Origin: an uncultured Ilumatobacter sp.
Lineage (GTDB): Bacteria > Actinomycetota > Acidimicrobiia > Acidimicrobiales > Ilumatobacteraceae
Direction of reading: 5' to 3'
Length of the DNA: 64,000 bases
NCBI GenBank assembly: GCA_905182555.1
Contig: CAJJBX010000017.1
Location: forward strand, 1 to 64,000
A program made the translations under genes and the position numbers. Positions 45,724 through 56,070 of this stretch are shown one piece after another. A model generated the notes under the pieces. That model made no database searches. It had not been told where the DNA came from and saw nothing but the letters and a program-made list of their open reading frames with translations. Positions within the stretch are counted from its first letter, which is position 1. Each line of letters opens with the position of its first letter.

Positions 45724-46903
45724 TTAACGGAAGCCGGCGCCGCTGACCTTCTCGACCGCAAGGACGGTCGTTTCCGGAATCGCTTCGAGCCGCTCACGCG
45801 GGATCGGCTTGCCCGACACCACTGAGTAGCCGTACGTGCCAACTTCAATCCGGGCCAACGCCTCGTCGATGTCGCCAATGGACTGGCGAGCCTGGCCCGA
45901 CAGCAGCCGATCAAGATCGCGCTGGACGACCATCGTGTCTCCTTCGCCACCCTCGTCGTCGAACTGAACATCGCCCATTTCGCCGTCTTCGATCAGCGAG
46001 ATCGCTTCCTCTTCGAGGCGGGTTGCGCGAAGCAGTTCACCGGCACGTCGTGCGAGCAGTTCGTCCTTTTGCGCTTTGAGGAACTTGACATCGAAGTCCT
46101 TCGTGTACGCAATGCCGTCTTTGCTCGTGCCGCGTGGCTTTGGCACCTCGACGACTTCTGGGACATCATTCGAAAGCAGCGACGGGAACGGTGTCTTCTT
46201 CTCTTTGATCTTCGGTGCGAGCTTCGGCGGCACAGTCTGTATTGGCCGCGGGGTCGCTGGGTCGACAGCTTTCTTTGCCGCCGACTTCTTCGATGCGACC
46301 TTCTTCGATGCGACCTTCTTCGATGCGACCTTCTTCGATGCGGTTTTTTGCACTGCTGCCTTCTTCGATGCGGTCGTATTCACTGCTGCCTTCTTCACTG
46401 CTGCCTCCCTCACTGCTGCCTTTTTGGCAACCGCCTTCTTCGCAGCCGTCTTCTTCACTGCTGCCTTTTTGGCAACCGCCTTCTTCGCAGCCGTCTTCTT
46501 CACTGCTGCCTTTTTGGCAACCGTCTTCTTCGCAACCGTCTTCTTGGCAGCCGTCTTCTTGCAGCCGGTCTTCTTCACTGCTGCCTTTTTGGCAACCGCC
46601 TTCTTCGCAGCCGTCTTTTTCACCACGGGCTTCTTCGCTGCCGTCTTCTTGGCAACAGGCCTTTTTGGCAACCGCCTTCTTCGCAGCCGTCTTTTTCACC
46701 ACGGGCTTCTTCGCTGCCGTCTTGTTCGCAGCGGTCTTCTTCGCAACCGTCTTCTTGGCAGCCGTCTTTGAGACGGTCGGCTTCCGCGCTGCCTTTTTCG
46801 CTACTGCCTGCTTGATGACAGGCCTCTTCGCGACCGCCTTCTTCGCTGCCGTCTTCTTGGCAACAGACTTCTTTGCGGATTTCGACGATTTCGGTGCGGC
46901 CAT
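45724..46903 (-). CDS. TraR/DksA-like protein with histone-H1-like tail, frameshifted
   Basis: From the ATG at 46903 the N-terminal 230 residues are repeats of AAKK/VAKK/PVVKK, like histone H1 tails of some actinobacteria, and should bind nucleic acid. The C-terminal 120 residues match the DksA/TraR domain: a coiled coil (LKAQKDELLARRAGELLRAT) then IDEALARIEVGTYGYSVVSG and GKPIPRERLEAIPE. The four cysteines of the DksA zinc finger are absent (YSVVS where CxxC is expected). One base is extra or missing near 46657-46667, where the Lys-rich frame changes to a Cys/Glu/Gly-rich one and another frame resumes the Lys repeats. It lies between ileS and lspA. Confidence 0.83.
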
Positions 46904-46995
46904 GAGCGCTCCTTGTGGCGTTATTGAGCGCCGGACTATACCTGAACAGGTGTGCGATTGCGACGGTCATACCGACGTCACAAGTTCACGAACTT

Positions 46996-49900
46996 TCAGC
47001 CTTCAGGTGCGCGTGCCACCCTGATCGAAGGATCACTCTCTTCGTCGACGCTCAGGTTCGTGGTGACTGATGTGGCCAGCGTCTCGGCGCTGATCAGGGT
47101 TTCGTGTTCTGATACGGCGTCGAGCCACATCTGCGGCGCGACAATTGTGAGGTCAATCCTGTCCGACACCTTAAGCTCTGCGTCGCGACGGGCCTGCTGC
47201 ACCAGGCGCACCAGGTCACGGGCGCGGCCCTCAATTTCGAGTTCGTCGGTCACCTCGATGTCGAGAGCGATCACTCCGACCGACTTACTGAGCCCCGTGC
47301 TCGCCTGCCCTTCACCGAGATCATCACTCGCAACGAGGGCGAGGGTGTACTCCCCCTCCAACAGCTCAACGCCGCCGACGACCACGCGCAGACCATTTGG
47401 CCCGTCCGTGCTCGACCACTCACCCGATTTGTGCGCCTTGATGACGTTCTGAACATTCTTGCCGAGCCGCGGCCCGAGCGCCTTGGGGACAAGTTGCAAC
47501 TGCTCGGTAGCAACAGATGCGACGTCGTCGGTCAACACGACGTTGCGCACATTGACCTCATCAGAGATCAGCGCAGTGAAGTCGGCGAGTCGAGCCGCAT
47601 CAGGAGTCGCCACCGTCAAAGAATTAAGCGGGAGACGGACACGCCGCTTGTTTGCCTTGCGAACCGACAGCGTGGAGGAACAGACGTCACGGACCAGATC
47701 CATCGAGGCAACCAGGTCGTCATTGGCCGGGAGTTCGTCTGCAGACGGCCAGTCGTGCAGGTGAACTGAACGAGCCGCATCGCCTGCTTCCGCGCTCATG
47801 CCTTCGTGGATGGCTTCAGAGATGAACGGCAACAGCGGAGCCGTCACCCGGACGAGGATCGACAACACCGTATGCATTGTGTCGATGGCGTCGTGGTCGC
47901 CATCCCAGAAACGGCTCCGGCTGCGCCGCACGTACCAGTTGGTCAGAACGTCGAGATAGCCCCGAACGTGTTGGCAGGCAGCGAACAGGTCGTAGGCGTC
48001 AAGCGACGCCGTGGTATCAACGACCAAGTCGCGCGTCTTGGCCAGCACGTACTGGTCAAGCACGTTGGTCGAGTCGGTCCGCAATTGGCCCTGATAGCCG
48101 GCGGCGTTGGCATACAAGGTCAGGAAGTACCAGGAATTCCAGAGCGGCAGAAGCACGTGCCGCACGGTTTCGCGCATCCCATTCTCGGTGACCATTCCAT
48201 CGCCCCCGCGCAGGATCGCCGAGCTGAGGAGATGCCAACGCATTGCGTCGGCGCCGTGCGCATCGAACATCTCCCGCGGGTCTGGATAGTTGTTCAGCGA
48301 CTTCGACATTTTCGCTCCGTCGTCGCCGAGCACAATGCCGTGGCTCACGCAGTTCGAGAACGCAGGCCGGTCAAACAGTGCTGTGGCCAGAACGTGCAGC
48401 GTGTAAAACCAGCCGCGGGTCTGGCCGATGTACTCGACAATGAAGTCGCCGGGATAGTGGTTCTCGAACCAGTCCTGGTTCTCGAAGGGGTAATGCACTT
48501 GAGCAAACGGCATCGACCCCGACTCGAACCAGCAATCGAGCACCTCGGGTACCCGGCGCATCATCGACTTTCCAGACGGGTCGTCCGGATTGGGGCGTAC
48601 GAGGTCGTCGACTTTCGGTCGGTGCAGGTCGGTCACGGTCCCTCCCCCAAGACAATCAGCAAAGTCAGCTTCGAGTTGAGCTAGGGACCCGTAGACGTCG
48701 AGTCGTGGGAAATCTGGGTTGTCGGATTTCCACACCGGAATTGGCGAACCCCAGAATCGGTTACGGCTGATCGCCCAATCACGGGCGTTCTCGATCCACT
48801 TGCCGAAGCTGCCTTCCTTGATGTGCGCTGGCTGCCACGTGATGTCCTTGTTCAGTTCGACCATGCGGTCACGGAACGCTGTGACCTCGACAAACCACGA
48901 CGAGATGGCCCGATAAACCAGGGGCTGCGCACAGCGCCAGCAGTGCGGGTACGAGTGGTCGTACGTGGCGTGGCGCACAAGAACACCGCCGTCGGCCAGT
49001 GATCCGCGTGCCTTCAGGTCAACGATGATCTGCTTGTTGGCTTCAAATACATGCGTGCCGACGTAGTCGGTGACCTCGGCGGTATAGCAGCCGTGCTCGT
49101 CCATGGGACACAGCGTGGGGATGTCTGCCTCGATGCAGGCGATCTGGTCGTCTTCGCCAAAGCCGGGCGCCATGTGCACGATGCCCGTGCCGTCTTCGGT
49201 CGAGACGAAGTCGGCACCCAGTACCTGCCAGGCGTTCTGGGTGCCGTGCAGCTCAGTGTCGGTGAAATAGTCGAAGATCGGCGTGTAGCGGCGACCGATG
49301 AGGTCGGTGCCCTTGAGCGTGTCGACACGCTCAGCCGCACCGAATTCAGCCTCGTGGTTGCCGACCAGGGCGTCGGCGATGATGTATCGCTGGCCGTCCT
49401 GTTCGAGCACTGCGTAATCGATGTCGGGGCCAACTGCAAGCGCCAGGTTCGACGGCAACGTCCAAGGTGTGGTGGTCCACGCGACCATCTTTTCACCGCT
49501 GTCGAGCGTGAAGGCAACGGTGACAGAAGGGTCCTGACGGTCCTTGTACGTGTCGTCCATTCGGGTTTCGGTGTTGGACAGCGGCGTCTCGCAGCGCCAG
49601 CAGTAGGCCAGTACTCGAAAGCCCTCATAGATCAGGCCTTTATCGTGCAGCGTTTTGAACGCCCACATGACGCTCTCCATGTATGTGAGGTCAAGAGTCT
49701 TGTAGTCGTTTTCGAAGTCGACCCAGCGGGCCTGGCGACCAACGTAACTGCGCCACTGATCGGTGTACTGCAGGACACTCGAGCGACACGCCTCGTTAAA
49801 CTTGTCAATGCCAAACGCAGCGATTTCAGGGTGCCCAGAGATGCCAAGTTCTTGTTCGGCCTTGACCTCAGCGGGCAGGCCGTGACAGTCCCAGCCGAAG

Positions 49901-50160
49901 CGTCGTTCGACGCGCTTGCCGCGCATCGTCTGATAGCGCGGGATCGCGTCTTTGACGTACCCCGTCAGAAGATGGCCGTAGTGCGGCGTCCCGTTTGCGA
50001 AGGGTGGGCCGTCGTAGAAGACGAACTCGTTGTCACCGCTCGTTCCAGCATCACGCTGATCGATCGACGCCTGGAACGTGTTATCGGCCTCCCAGCCTTG
50101 AAGAATCTTCTCCTCAAGCTGCGGGAAGTTCGGTTGGGGGTCGACTTCTGGGTAGGACAC
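46996..50160 (-). CDS. ileS: Isoleucyl-tRNA synthetase, eukaryote-like type
   Basis: Class I synthetase of 1054 residues, complete. The HIGH motif is HYGH in [20 protein letters not shown], and KMSKS is in [35 protein letters not shown] marks the eukaryote-like (IleS2) form, which is typical of mycobacteria and often less sensitive to mupirocin. The editing domain sequence [20 protein letters not shown] is present. The 61 bp before it, back to the divIVA stop, are too short for a T-box leader. No zinc-finger C-terminus of the bacterial type is visible. Confidence 0.96.
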   Translation of the reverse strand: MSYPEVDPQPNFPQLEEKILQGWEADNTFQASIDQRDAGTSGDNEFVFYDGPPFANGTPHYGHLLTGYVKDAIPRYQTMRGKRVERRFGWDCHGLPAEVKAEQELGISGHPEIAAFGIDKFNEACRSSVLQYTDQWRSYVGRQARWVDFENDYKTLDLTYMESVMWAFKTLHDKGLIYEGFRVLAYCWRCETPLSNTETRMDDTYKDRQDPSVTVAFTLDSGEKMVAWTTTPWTLPSNLALAVGPDIDYAVLEQDGQRYIIADALVGNHEAEFGAAERVDTLKGTDLIGRRYTPIFDYFTDTELHGTQNAWQVLGADFVSTEDGTGIVHMAPGFGEDDQIACIEADIPTLCPMDEHGCYTAEVTDYVGTHVFEANKQIIVDLKARGSLADGGVLVRHATYDHSYPHCWRCAQPLVYRAISSWFVEVTAFRDRMVELNKDITWQPAHIKEGSFGKWIENARDWAISRNRFWGSPIPVWKSDNPDFPRLDVYGSLAQLEADFADCLGGGTVTDLHRPKVDDLVRPNPDDPSGKSMMRRVPEVLDCWFESGSMPFAQVHYPFENQDWFENHYPGDFIVEYIGQTRGWFYTLHVLATALFDRPAFSNCVSHGIVLGDDGAKMSKSLNNYPDPREMFDAHGADAMRWHLLSSAILRGGDGMVTENGMRETVRHVLLPLWNSWYFLTLYANAAGYQGQLRTDSTNVLDQYVLAKTRDLVVDTTASLDAYDLFAACQHVRGYLDVLTNWYVRRSRSRFWDGDHDAIDTMHTVLSILVRVTAPLLPFISEAIHEGMSAEAGDAARSVHLHDWPSADELPANDDLVASMDLVRDVCSSTLSVRKANKRRVRLPLNSLTVATPDAARLADFTALISDEVNVRNVVLTDDVASVATEQLQLVPKALGPRLGKNVQNVIKAHKSGEWSSTDGPNGLRVVVGGVELLEGEYTLALVASDDLGEGQASTGLSKSVGVIALDIEVTDELEIEGRARDLVRLVQQARRDAELKVSDRIDLTIVAPQMWLDAVSEHETLISAETLATSVTTNLSVDEESDPSIRVARAPEG

Positions 50161-50221
50161 CCCAAAACTCTATCGACCTGCTCTGCCCTGGCAGCGGCCC
50201 GTTTCGGCGCCAGCCGACGGC

Positions 50222-51202
50222 TCAGTCGTTGTCGCGGTCGTTGTCGCGGTCGTTATCGCCGTCGAAGCCGAACTTCATGGGCAGGTCAGCGCCTGCGTCA
50301 TCCTCGTCGTCTGGCAACCAGAGCTCTTCGCTCTCCGTCGGATCATCGAGCGCCATCGCTGAATTGTCAAGCGCAACCGTTGGATCATCGGCGGCGTCCG
50401 CCTGCGGCTCAGAAGCCGTCGCTGTGGCCGAGTCATCGTCAGCGCCTGCAGCCACTACTGGCCCTGCTTCCACGATGCCTTCGGTCGCAGCCGACAGCAG
50501 TGGACGGCGCGACTCGCCGAGGCCGCTGGGGACCCGCTCCGTGAGCTCCACGATTTCGTTCGCAGCATCGCGGAGGCGGCTGCGCTGAGCGACAAGGAAC
50601 TGTTCCATGTGATCGACGTCAGACTCGAGGAAGTCACGGCGCGCCATCAGCGAGTTGACCTCGCCAGCAAGTTCATTCTTTTCGTGTTCGCCAGCCTTGC
50701 GAGCTTCGGCGCGAGCCTCTATCAGTAGCGCCTGCGCAGCAGCACGACTGGACTCGACAGCGCCAGCAACTTCGGATTCGGCTTCGGCGCGGACGCGCTG
50801 GGCTTCGACATGAGCCTCTGCAACGGCGGTGTCAGCGGTGCGCTGCGCGAGCAGCAGGGTGCGGCTGATCATCGCGGACTGGTCAACAGTGACGTCGATC
50901 GATGGCTCCGCTGCAGGAACTGCGAGAGCCTCCGGGGTCGCGGAGATCGCTGGAGTTCCTTCGATGATCGTCGACCGTTCCATCTCGGCACTGGCGTAGG
51001 ACTGCGACGCAGCATCGCTGGAGAGCTCGTGCAGGCGGGCCGCAGCGGCACGCGCCCGCGCTTCCATTGCGGTCGACTGATTTTGCGCCTGTTCGAGTTC
51101 GTCAGCGACTGCACTGAGGAACACCTGCACCTGTTCGGGATCGAGCCCTCGTCTGACAGTTGCGAACTGTGCGGTTCTGACGCGTTGCGGATTCATGTCC
51201 AT
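50222..51202 (-). CDS. divIVA: DivIVA-domain protein (Wag31-like)
   Basis: Coiled-coil protein that marks curved membrane and, in actinobacteria, directs polar growth. The N-terminal DivIVA motif PQRVRTAQFATVRRGLDPEQ with VQVFLSAVADELEQ is followed by a variable stretch and a coiled coil (about residues 110-215) rich in Ala/Glu/Arg. A long acidic tail ends in a repeated Asn-Asp-Arg-Asp unit, made by a 12-bp repeat at 50222-50258. The 326-residue length is close to Wag31. It sits between sepF and ileS, the classic position. A ylmG (yggT) gene, common between sepF and divIVA, is absent. Confidence 0.9.
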   Translation of the reverse strand: MDMNPQRVRTAQFATVRRGLDPEQVQVFLSAVADELEQAQNQSTAMEARARAAAARLHELSSDAASQSYASAEMERSTIIEGTPAISATPEALAVPAAEPSIDVTVDQSAMISRTLLLAQRTADTAVAEAHVEAQRVRAEAESEVAGAVESSRAAAQALLIEARAEARKAGEHEKNELAGEVNSLMARRDFLESDVDHMEQFLVAQRSRLRDAANEIVELTERVPSGLGESRRPLLSAATEGIVEAGPVVAAGADDDSATATASEPQADAADDPTVALDNSAMALDDPTESEELWLPDDEDDAGADLPMKFGFDGDNDRDNDRDND

Positions 51203-51246
51203 GAAACGTCTCCCTCAGACGCTGCGCCCCATTGTGGCAACAGCAC

Positions 51247-51831
51247 TCAATCGTCGTATTCGTCGTACCGCTGCTGCGGCGGCTTCAGCAAATAGACACC
51301 GGTGGCCACCTTTTCCATCGATCCGTCCATGGCATAACAGATGCCGCTGGCGAAGTCGATCAGGCGGCGGGCAACGCCACGATCAGCCCCCTCGAGGTTC
51401 ATGATCACCGGCTGGCCATCTTTGAACTTGTCGGCGACTTCTTGCGCTTGGTCAAAACGACGCGGGCGTACTGTGTGCGGTTCCATGGATCCTCCAGGAA
51501 CACTGCGCAGCGCTGGCTGCTGGGGCGGTTGAGGTTGACTATTCGGGCGGATTTGAACGCCGGAATTGTCGCGATGAGCGGCATTGTCGGCACGCGGCCG
51601 GCGAGCTGCTGCCGATGCGTCGAAATCACGTGATGGGAAGCTCGGTCGTGGCGCCACAGCGTCGACGGTGAACTCGGCTTCTCGGCCGAGTTGACGTTGA
51701 CCACGCGGGTCGGGTTCACGCGCGCCGCGCTGGCGCGGCGGCGCCTCCGGCTCGTCGTAATCGTCGTAATCGTCGTATGTGTCGTCAGGACCAAGACCCA
51801 GGTAGTCCATGGTCCGTTTCCAGATGGGCAT
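51247..51831 (-). CDS. sepF: Cell division protein SepF
   Basis: SepF links FtsZ filaments to the membrane. The start is the ATG at 51831 because AGGAGG lies at ideal spacing before it and the protein then begins MPIWKRTMDYLGLG, an amphipathic membrane-binding helix. A disordered acidic and Gln/Pro-rich linker follows (DDTYDDYDDYDEP). The C-terminal SepF domain is VADKFKDGQPVIMNLEGADR with RRLIDFASGICYAMDGSMEK. Length is 194 residues. FtsA is absent nearby, so SepF is probably the main FtsZ anchor, as in other actinobacteria. Confidence 0.95.
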   Translation of the reverse strand: MPIWKRTMDYLGLGPDDTYDDYDDYDEPEAPPRQRGAREPDPRGQRQLGREAEFTVDAVAPRPSFPSRDFDASAAARRPRADNAAHRDNSGVQIRPNSQPQPPQQPALRSVPGGSMEPHTVRPRRFDQAQEVADKFKDGQPVIMNLEGADRGVARRLIDFASGICYAMDGSMEKVATGVYLLKPPQQRYDEYDD

Positions 51832-51906
51832 GCAATCCTCCTGCTCGGTGTGAGGATAGCTCACGCGCCACGTCGGAACGCGGACACGTCGCAATGGATT
51901 TGAAGA

Positions 51907-52572
51907 TCATTGTGCTGGACGTTGTCCAAAGAGCGCGCTCCCGACGCGCACTTCGGTCGAGCCGCATTCGATCGCAATGTCGAGGTCGCCCGACATCCCC
52001 ATCGAACACACTTCCAGACCGTGGTCATCGACAAGCCCACGAACCGTCTGGAATGCCAGTCGGGTTGCCTCTGATGAGCTTCCGGTCGGCCCAACGGTCA
52101 TCAGCCCTCGAACGTCGAGGCCCATCGCACGGGCGTGCTTGAGCAGCGTCGGCACGTCAGCCGGCAAGCAGCCGCCTTTCTGCTCCTCCCCCGTTGCGTT
52201 CACCTGAAGCAGGATCTTGCCCCCTGGCATTCGCTTGGCAACCTCGTCAACAAGCGATAGCCGGTCGATCGTGGCCAACACGGTGACGAGGTGAGCAAGC
52301 TGGCGAACTTTGTTCGACTGCAAGCGACCAATGAAGTGCACGTCGACACCGGTGGCTTCAATGACAGCTTCCTTGGACAGCAAATCTTGGGCATAGTTCT
52401 CGCCGATTGAGCGGCACCCTGCTGCAGCCGCAGCGGTGACTGCTGCATCGGAAAACCCCTTGGTCACTGCGATGACCTCGACGGGGTGCCGCCATGTCCG
52501 TTCGACCGCGTCGATTTGTGTACGCACCCTTGCGAGTCGGTTCTCGACATCAGCGACAGTGAAGGAGCTCAC
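51907..52572 (-). CDS. yggS: YggS family pyridoxal phosphate homeostasis protein
   Basis: PLP-binding TIM-barrel protein that keeps free PLP balanced. The 221 residues start at a GTG (MSSFTVADVENRLARV). The PLP lysine is in VEVIAVTKGFSD. Other signatures are SIGENYAQDLLSK, WHFIG-like HFIGRLQSNKVRQL, VNATGEEQKGGC, GLMTVGP and CSMGMSGDLDIAIECGSTEVR. Its GTGA overlaps the pgeF stop. It lies in the ftsZ-pgeF-yggS-sepF-divIVA row typical of Gram-positive bacteria. Confidence 0.95.
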   Translation of the reverse strand: MSSFTVADVENRLARVRTQIDAVERTWRHPVEVIAVTKGFSDAAVTAAAAAGCRSIGENYAQDLLSKEAVIEATGVDVHFIGRLQSNKVRQLAHLVTVLATIDRLSLVDEVAKRMPGGKILLQVNATGEEQKGGCLPADVPTLLKHARAMGLDVRGLMTVGPTGSSSEATRLAFQTVRGLVDDHGLEVCSMGMSGDLDIAIECGSTEVRVGSALFGQRPAQ

Positions 52573-53294
52573 GGAGTCACTCTGTCATGCGATTCGACCC
52601 AAGCCACCACTGCGTGACGACCCGGTTCGATCCTGGCTCGATGGGAAAACCAGCGATCGTTGCAGCCGGTGCAGCCACCAAGCACCGCTGCTGCGATTCC
52701 TCGCCCCCTCAATGCTGCTCGGACCGCCGCTGGCGCGTCGAGCGCCAGATGCCCGTCGGTGCTGAGCGCTGTGATCGCTGCTGGAGCACATCGAACGCCA
52801 CTTGCAACCAGACCAATATCGTCAATGCTGAACTCGTAGCAGCAGGGATGGACCATCGGACCAATGACAGCTGTGGCCACCGAGTCGCCCGCATCAATCA
52901 CCGCACCAACAGCCGCGTCGACCACGCCTGCTGCTAATCCTCGCCAGCCTGCGTGGGCCGCAACGACGAGCCCGGTCGCGCCGAACAGTACAATCGGAGC
53001 GCAGTCGGCTGCCCAGATCGCAATGGGTCGCCCCATTGGCTCCGAGACAATCACATCAGCAACGCCACCAAGCGGCCACGCATCAACAGCAACGGCCGAA
53101 TCACTGGCAACATGAATGTCTCGCCCGTGGACTTGATCGGCCATTGTCCACCGAGTACCGGTGACCGCGTGTTGGCGAGCATGCAGCACGTCTGATTGCA
53201 CCCGCGCGGGGTGCATGTCACCGTCGATGCGCTCGGTCGCCACAGCGCGAAGCCGAAACATGCCTTCGACCCGGTCAAGCAGATCGACCGCCAT
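52569..53294 (-). CDS. pgeF: YfiH/YlmD laccase-domain protein (PgeF)
   Basis: Family of purine nucleoside phosphorylases and peptidoglycan editing factors with a zinc site. The 241 residues show MADQVHGRDIHVA, WAADCAPIVLFGATGLVVAA, the HAGWRGLAAGVVDAAV signature and GPMVHPCCYEFSIDD. His and two Cys residues of the zinc site are present (QVHG, ADCAP, HAGWRG). It lies 12 bp after ftsZ. Whether the main role is editing of peptidoglycan precursors or purine salvage is unclear from sequence. Confidence 0.92.
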   Translation of the reverse strand: MAVDLLDRVEGMFRLRAVATERIDGDMHPARVQSDVLHARQHAVTGTRWTMADQVHGRDIHVASDSAVAVDAWPLGGVADVIVSEPMGRPIAIWAADCAPIVLFGATGLVVAAHAGWRGLAAGVVDAAVGAVIDAGDSVATAVIGPMVHPCCYEFSIDDIGLVASGVRCAPAAITALSTDGHLALDAPAAVRAALRGRGIAAAVLGGCTGCNDRWFSHRARIEPGRHAVVAWVESHDRVTP

Positions 53295-53306
53295 GGCGGC
53301 TGCGGA

Positions 53307-54404
53307 CTACTTCAGGAACGAGGGAACGTCGAAGTCGTCGTCGTCAAGCGGATCGGCCTCGGCGTTGTCTGCGAAAAGTTCGGTGATCTGTGTCGACGAG
53401 TTACGCACTCCGAGATCGTCGCTCGCTCTGTTCGACGGCGATGCCGCCGAACCCTCGACACGGTCAAAGCCTGCAGCGATGACGGTAACGCGAACTTCAT
53501 CGCCCATCTCGTCGTCGATGACCGTACCAAAGATGATATTGGCGTCTTGGTGCGCAACGCCATGGATGATTTCGGCGGCCGCGTTCATCTCGAACAGACC
53601 CATGCTTGAAGGGCCGGTGATGTTGAGCAACACGCCACGTGCACCATCGATTGCAGATTCGAGCAATGGGCTCGAGATAGCAGCCTTGGCAGCCGACATG
53701 GCACGTTCGTCACCGCTCGCCTGACCAATACCCATCAGGGCTGACCCGGCGTTGGAGAGAATCATTTTGACGTCCGCGAAGTCAGTGTTGATCAAGCCGG
53801 GAGTCGTGATCAAGCTGGTGATGCCAGACACGCCCTGCAAGAGAACTTCGTCGGCCATCTTGAATGCGTTGAGCACGCTGGTCTTGTCATTCGCAACGGT
53901 GAGCAGGCGATCGTTCGGGATGACAATCAGCGTGTCGACCTTCTCTTTCAGACGACCCACACCATTGTCAGCTTGCACCGCGCGCTTGCGCCCCTCGAAA
54001 GAGAACGGACGGGTGACGACACCAATGGTCAGTGCACCTGCTTCGCGGGCGAGCTCGGCAATCACGGGGGCCGCACCCGTACCGGTGCCGCCACCTTCGC
54101 CGGCAGTAATGAACACCATGTCGGCGCCCTTCACCATTTCTTCGATCTCTTCCTTGTGTGCTTCAGCCGCCTCGCGACCAACTTCCGGGTCGCTGCCGGC
54201 ACCAAGGCCACGAGTCAGATCGCGACCGATATCAAGCTTGACATCAGCGTCGCTCATCAGAAGCGCCTGTGCGTCGGTGTTGACCGCAATGAACTCAACG
54301 CCCTTCAAGCCGGCATCGATCATGCGGTTGACAGCATTCACGCCGCCGCCGCCGACACCGATGACCTTGATCACGGCGAGATAGTTCTGTGGAGCACCAG
54401 CCAT
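53307..54404 (-). CDS. ftsZ: Cell division GTPase FtsZ
   Basis: Tubulin homologue that forms the division ring. The 365 residues have the nucleotide loop [18 protein letters not shown], the tubulin signature GGGTGTG at residues 104-110, and the T7 loop [11 protein letters not shown] with catalytic aspartates. The short acidic linker ends in the conserved C-terminal peptide [10 protein letters not shown], the docking site for SepF. It starts after AAAGGG eight bases ahead. The 154 bp between ftsQ and ftsZ carry a candidate promoter, so ftsZ may be expressed more than the rest of the dcw cluster. Confidence 0.98.
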   Translation of the reverse strand: MAGAPQNYLAVIKVIGVGGGGVNAVNRMIDAGLKGVEFIAVNTDAQALLMSDADVKLDIGRDLTRGLGAGSDPEVGREAAEAHKEEIEEMVKGADMVFITAGEGGGTGTGAAPVIAELAREAGALTIGVVTRPFSFEGRKRAVQADNGVGRLKEKVDTLIVIPNDRLLTVANDKTSVLNAFKMADEVLLQGVSGITSLITTPGLINTDFADVKMILSNAGSALMGIGQASGDERAMSAAKAAISSPLLESAIDGARGVLLNITGPSSMGLFEMNAAAEIIHGVAHQDANIIFGTVIDDEMGDEVRVTVIAAGFDRVEGSAASPSNRASDDLGVRNSSTQITELFADNAEADPLDDDDFDVPSFLK

Positions 54405-54518
54405 CAGCGGATCCCTTTGAGTTGCTTCGTCAGGAGAGTCATGTCGTTCATCAGTATGTCATTTCCATGTGTCCGGCTCGGTATTCGATCGTGCTGATCG
54501 GGCGCCCAAGCGTCGTGA

Positions 54519-54548
54519 GTTATATCCTGCCAGATTTCGGCTGTTCGA
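54519..54548 (-). promoter_or_regulatory. Candidate ftsZ promoter
   Basis: On the minus strand TCGAAC (54548-54543) and TATAAC (54524-54519) are separated by 18 bp, about 115 bp before the ftsZ ATG. The -10 matches five of six consensus positions; the -35 matches fewer. The remaining spacer shows no other obvious site. Confidence 0.4.
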
Positions 54549-54558
54549 GCGGGGACGG

Positions 54559-56058
54559 TCACAGTACGGTGACCTCGTTGGTCGCCACGTTGATTTCCGT
54601 CACCACTCCTGCTGGCAGGTCATCGAGTTGGTTTTCGAGCCGAACGAGCTTTTCGATCTGATCGCTGTCGCCAACGGCCGATCCGAATCGTACCCGAATA
54701 GGTGTGGTCTGGAGGGACTCCTCGCCAGGCGCAAGAAAGATGACCAAATCGGCCCCGTCGTCGGTGACATCGATTGCCTGGACCTGCGGCCGGATCGTCG
54801 GTGTGAGCTTGGTAACAAGTGAGGCTGCCGACGCCGGTCCGAGCGGAGCGAACTCGCCAGCTGCGAGGTCGAGCGTGTTTGGCCCACCGAGCAGAATAAA
54901 CGCCACCGGTTGGCCTTCGATCACGTCGAGCACACGGCCTTCCTCATCGAGCACTCGGAATCGATCGTCGGCACCCTGCATCGTCGCGACCGGCGTGCGC
55001 TCACGGATCTCAATTGTCGCGCTATCAGGCCACTTCACCCGGACACGGGCAGTTTCCACCCAGGGGATGGCCTCAAGTGCGCGCTCGGCGGCTTCGGTGT
55101 CGGCAAGGAGAACGGGCGTTCCGCTGAGCTCGTCGATCACCGCATCGAGGCGATTCTTATCGGTATAGACGTTGCCACCAACCGACACGTTGTCGATAGC
55201 AAACAAGCCTGATCCGAGGACGGTCAACGCGGCGAGCGCGACGAGCACTGCCGCAACCCCAGCGACAGCCCACTTCAGCCGGCGCAGCCCCATCGCTCGA
55301 TGGACGGTGATCCGACGCTGCCTCAGGCGCGGTTCGATTCCTCGAATCGCTGCGTCTTTGGGGGCGATTGCGTCGCCGGTGCCGTCGTCATCGATGAAAA
55401 TAGTGCCTCCAGATGGGTCGCTGAGATCGCCGCCATCGTGGTAGACGGCATCCGGGGGGCCATCGGCCCCATCGATTGCGATGGTTGAGCGATCACCCGA
55501 GGCCCGTGCTACTGGTCCCCGTGCTACTCGCGGAGCCTGAGTCGGTGCAGACGATGACGAGCTCAACGGGTCGGGATCAAGGTTGACCGGGCGACCGCGA
55601 GCTTCGTCGACCGACAAGGAGTCGAGCTCTGCGCCATCGAAGCCGTCGCCGATCTTGATCGTTCGACGCTCTGGAGGCGGCCTCGTAGACCCTGCATCGG
55701 ACGCAGGCAGCGGGCCGTCCGAGGTAACGATCGACAGTTCGATAACCGCGTCGGGCGGGTCGACCGCAGCAGAAGTCGTGACATCAGTGCCGATGTCGCG
55801 ACTGGGCGAGTCGGACAACGCCGGATGCACTTCGGAGGCCGGAGTCACCGGGGATGATTGCTGGGAACCCGACGACACCTCATCACGGTCATCACGGTCA
55901 TCACGGTCATCACGGTCATCAATCAGTGCGGCGTTGTCATTGTCTGGTTCGACGTCGAATGCTCGCGAAAGTTCGTCGAGCACCGAATCATCAGGCCGCA
56001 CGCGAACACGGGCCCGCTTTGGCTCGCCGGCAGGCTTCTTCCGTTTCAACATCAGCAA
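54559..56058 (-). CDS. ftsQ: Cell division protein FtsQ/DivIB
   Basis: Bitopic membrane protein of the divisome that recruits FtsB/FtsL. Of 499 residues, the first 260 or so are cytoplasmic, acidic and low-complexity, much longer than usual. They include a DDR repeat from a 9-bp DNA repeat. One helix follows (WAVAGVAAVLVALAALTVLG), then the POTRA domain (LFAIDNVSVGGNVYTDKNRL) and the FtsQ beta domain (IPWVETARVRVKWPDSATIE, RVLDEEGRVLDVI). It lies 12 bp after murB. The extra N-terminal region is typical of some actinobacteria. Confidence 0.92.
   Translation of the reverse strand: MLMLKRKKPAGEPKRARVRVRPDDSVLDELSRAFDVEPDNDNAALIDDRDDRDDRDDRDEVSSGSQQSSPVTPASEVHPALSDSPSRDIGTDVTTSAAVDPPDAVIELSIVTSDGPLPASDAGSTRPPPERRTIKIGDGFDGAELDSLSVDEARGRPVNLDPDPLSSSSSAPTQAPRVARGPVARASGDRSTIAIDGADGPPDAVYHDGGDLSDPSGGTIFIDDDGTGDAIAPKDAAIRGIEPRLRQRRITVHRAMGLRRLKWAVAGVAAVLVALAALTVLGSGLFAIDNVSVGGNVYTDKNRLDAVIDELSGTPVLLADTEAAERALEAIPWVETARVRVKWPDSATIEIRERTPVATMQGADDRFRVLDEEGRVLDVIEGQPVAFILLGGPNTLDLAAGEFAPLGPASAASLVTKLTPTIRPQVQAIDVTDDGADLVIFLAPGEESLQTTPIRVRFGSAVGDSDQIEKLVRLENQLDDLPAGVVTEINVATNEVTVL
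55880..55920. repeat. Tandem 9-bp repeat inside ftsQ
   Basis: Four perfect copies of TCATCACGG plus a partial fifth. In frame they encode repeated Asp-Asp-Arg in the cytoplasmic, disordered part of FtsQ. Copy changes would not break the frame. Confidence 0.88.
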
Positions 56059-56070
56059 CGCGTGCCGGAC

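Noticed and set aside
46069-46815. Plus-strand Cys/Phe/Leu-rich frames opposite the DksA-like gene
   Set aside because: They are the complement of AAKK repeats, which leave several frames open by chance.
50161-50221. T-box riboswitch before ileS
   Set aside because: Only 61 bp lie between divIVA and ileS, too short for a T-box, and no T-box sequence is present.
49051-50544. 497-codon plus-strand frame opposite ileS and divIVA
   Set aside because: Crosses two real genes on the minus strand; composition is that of an antisense frame.
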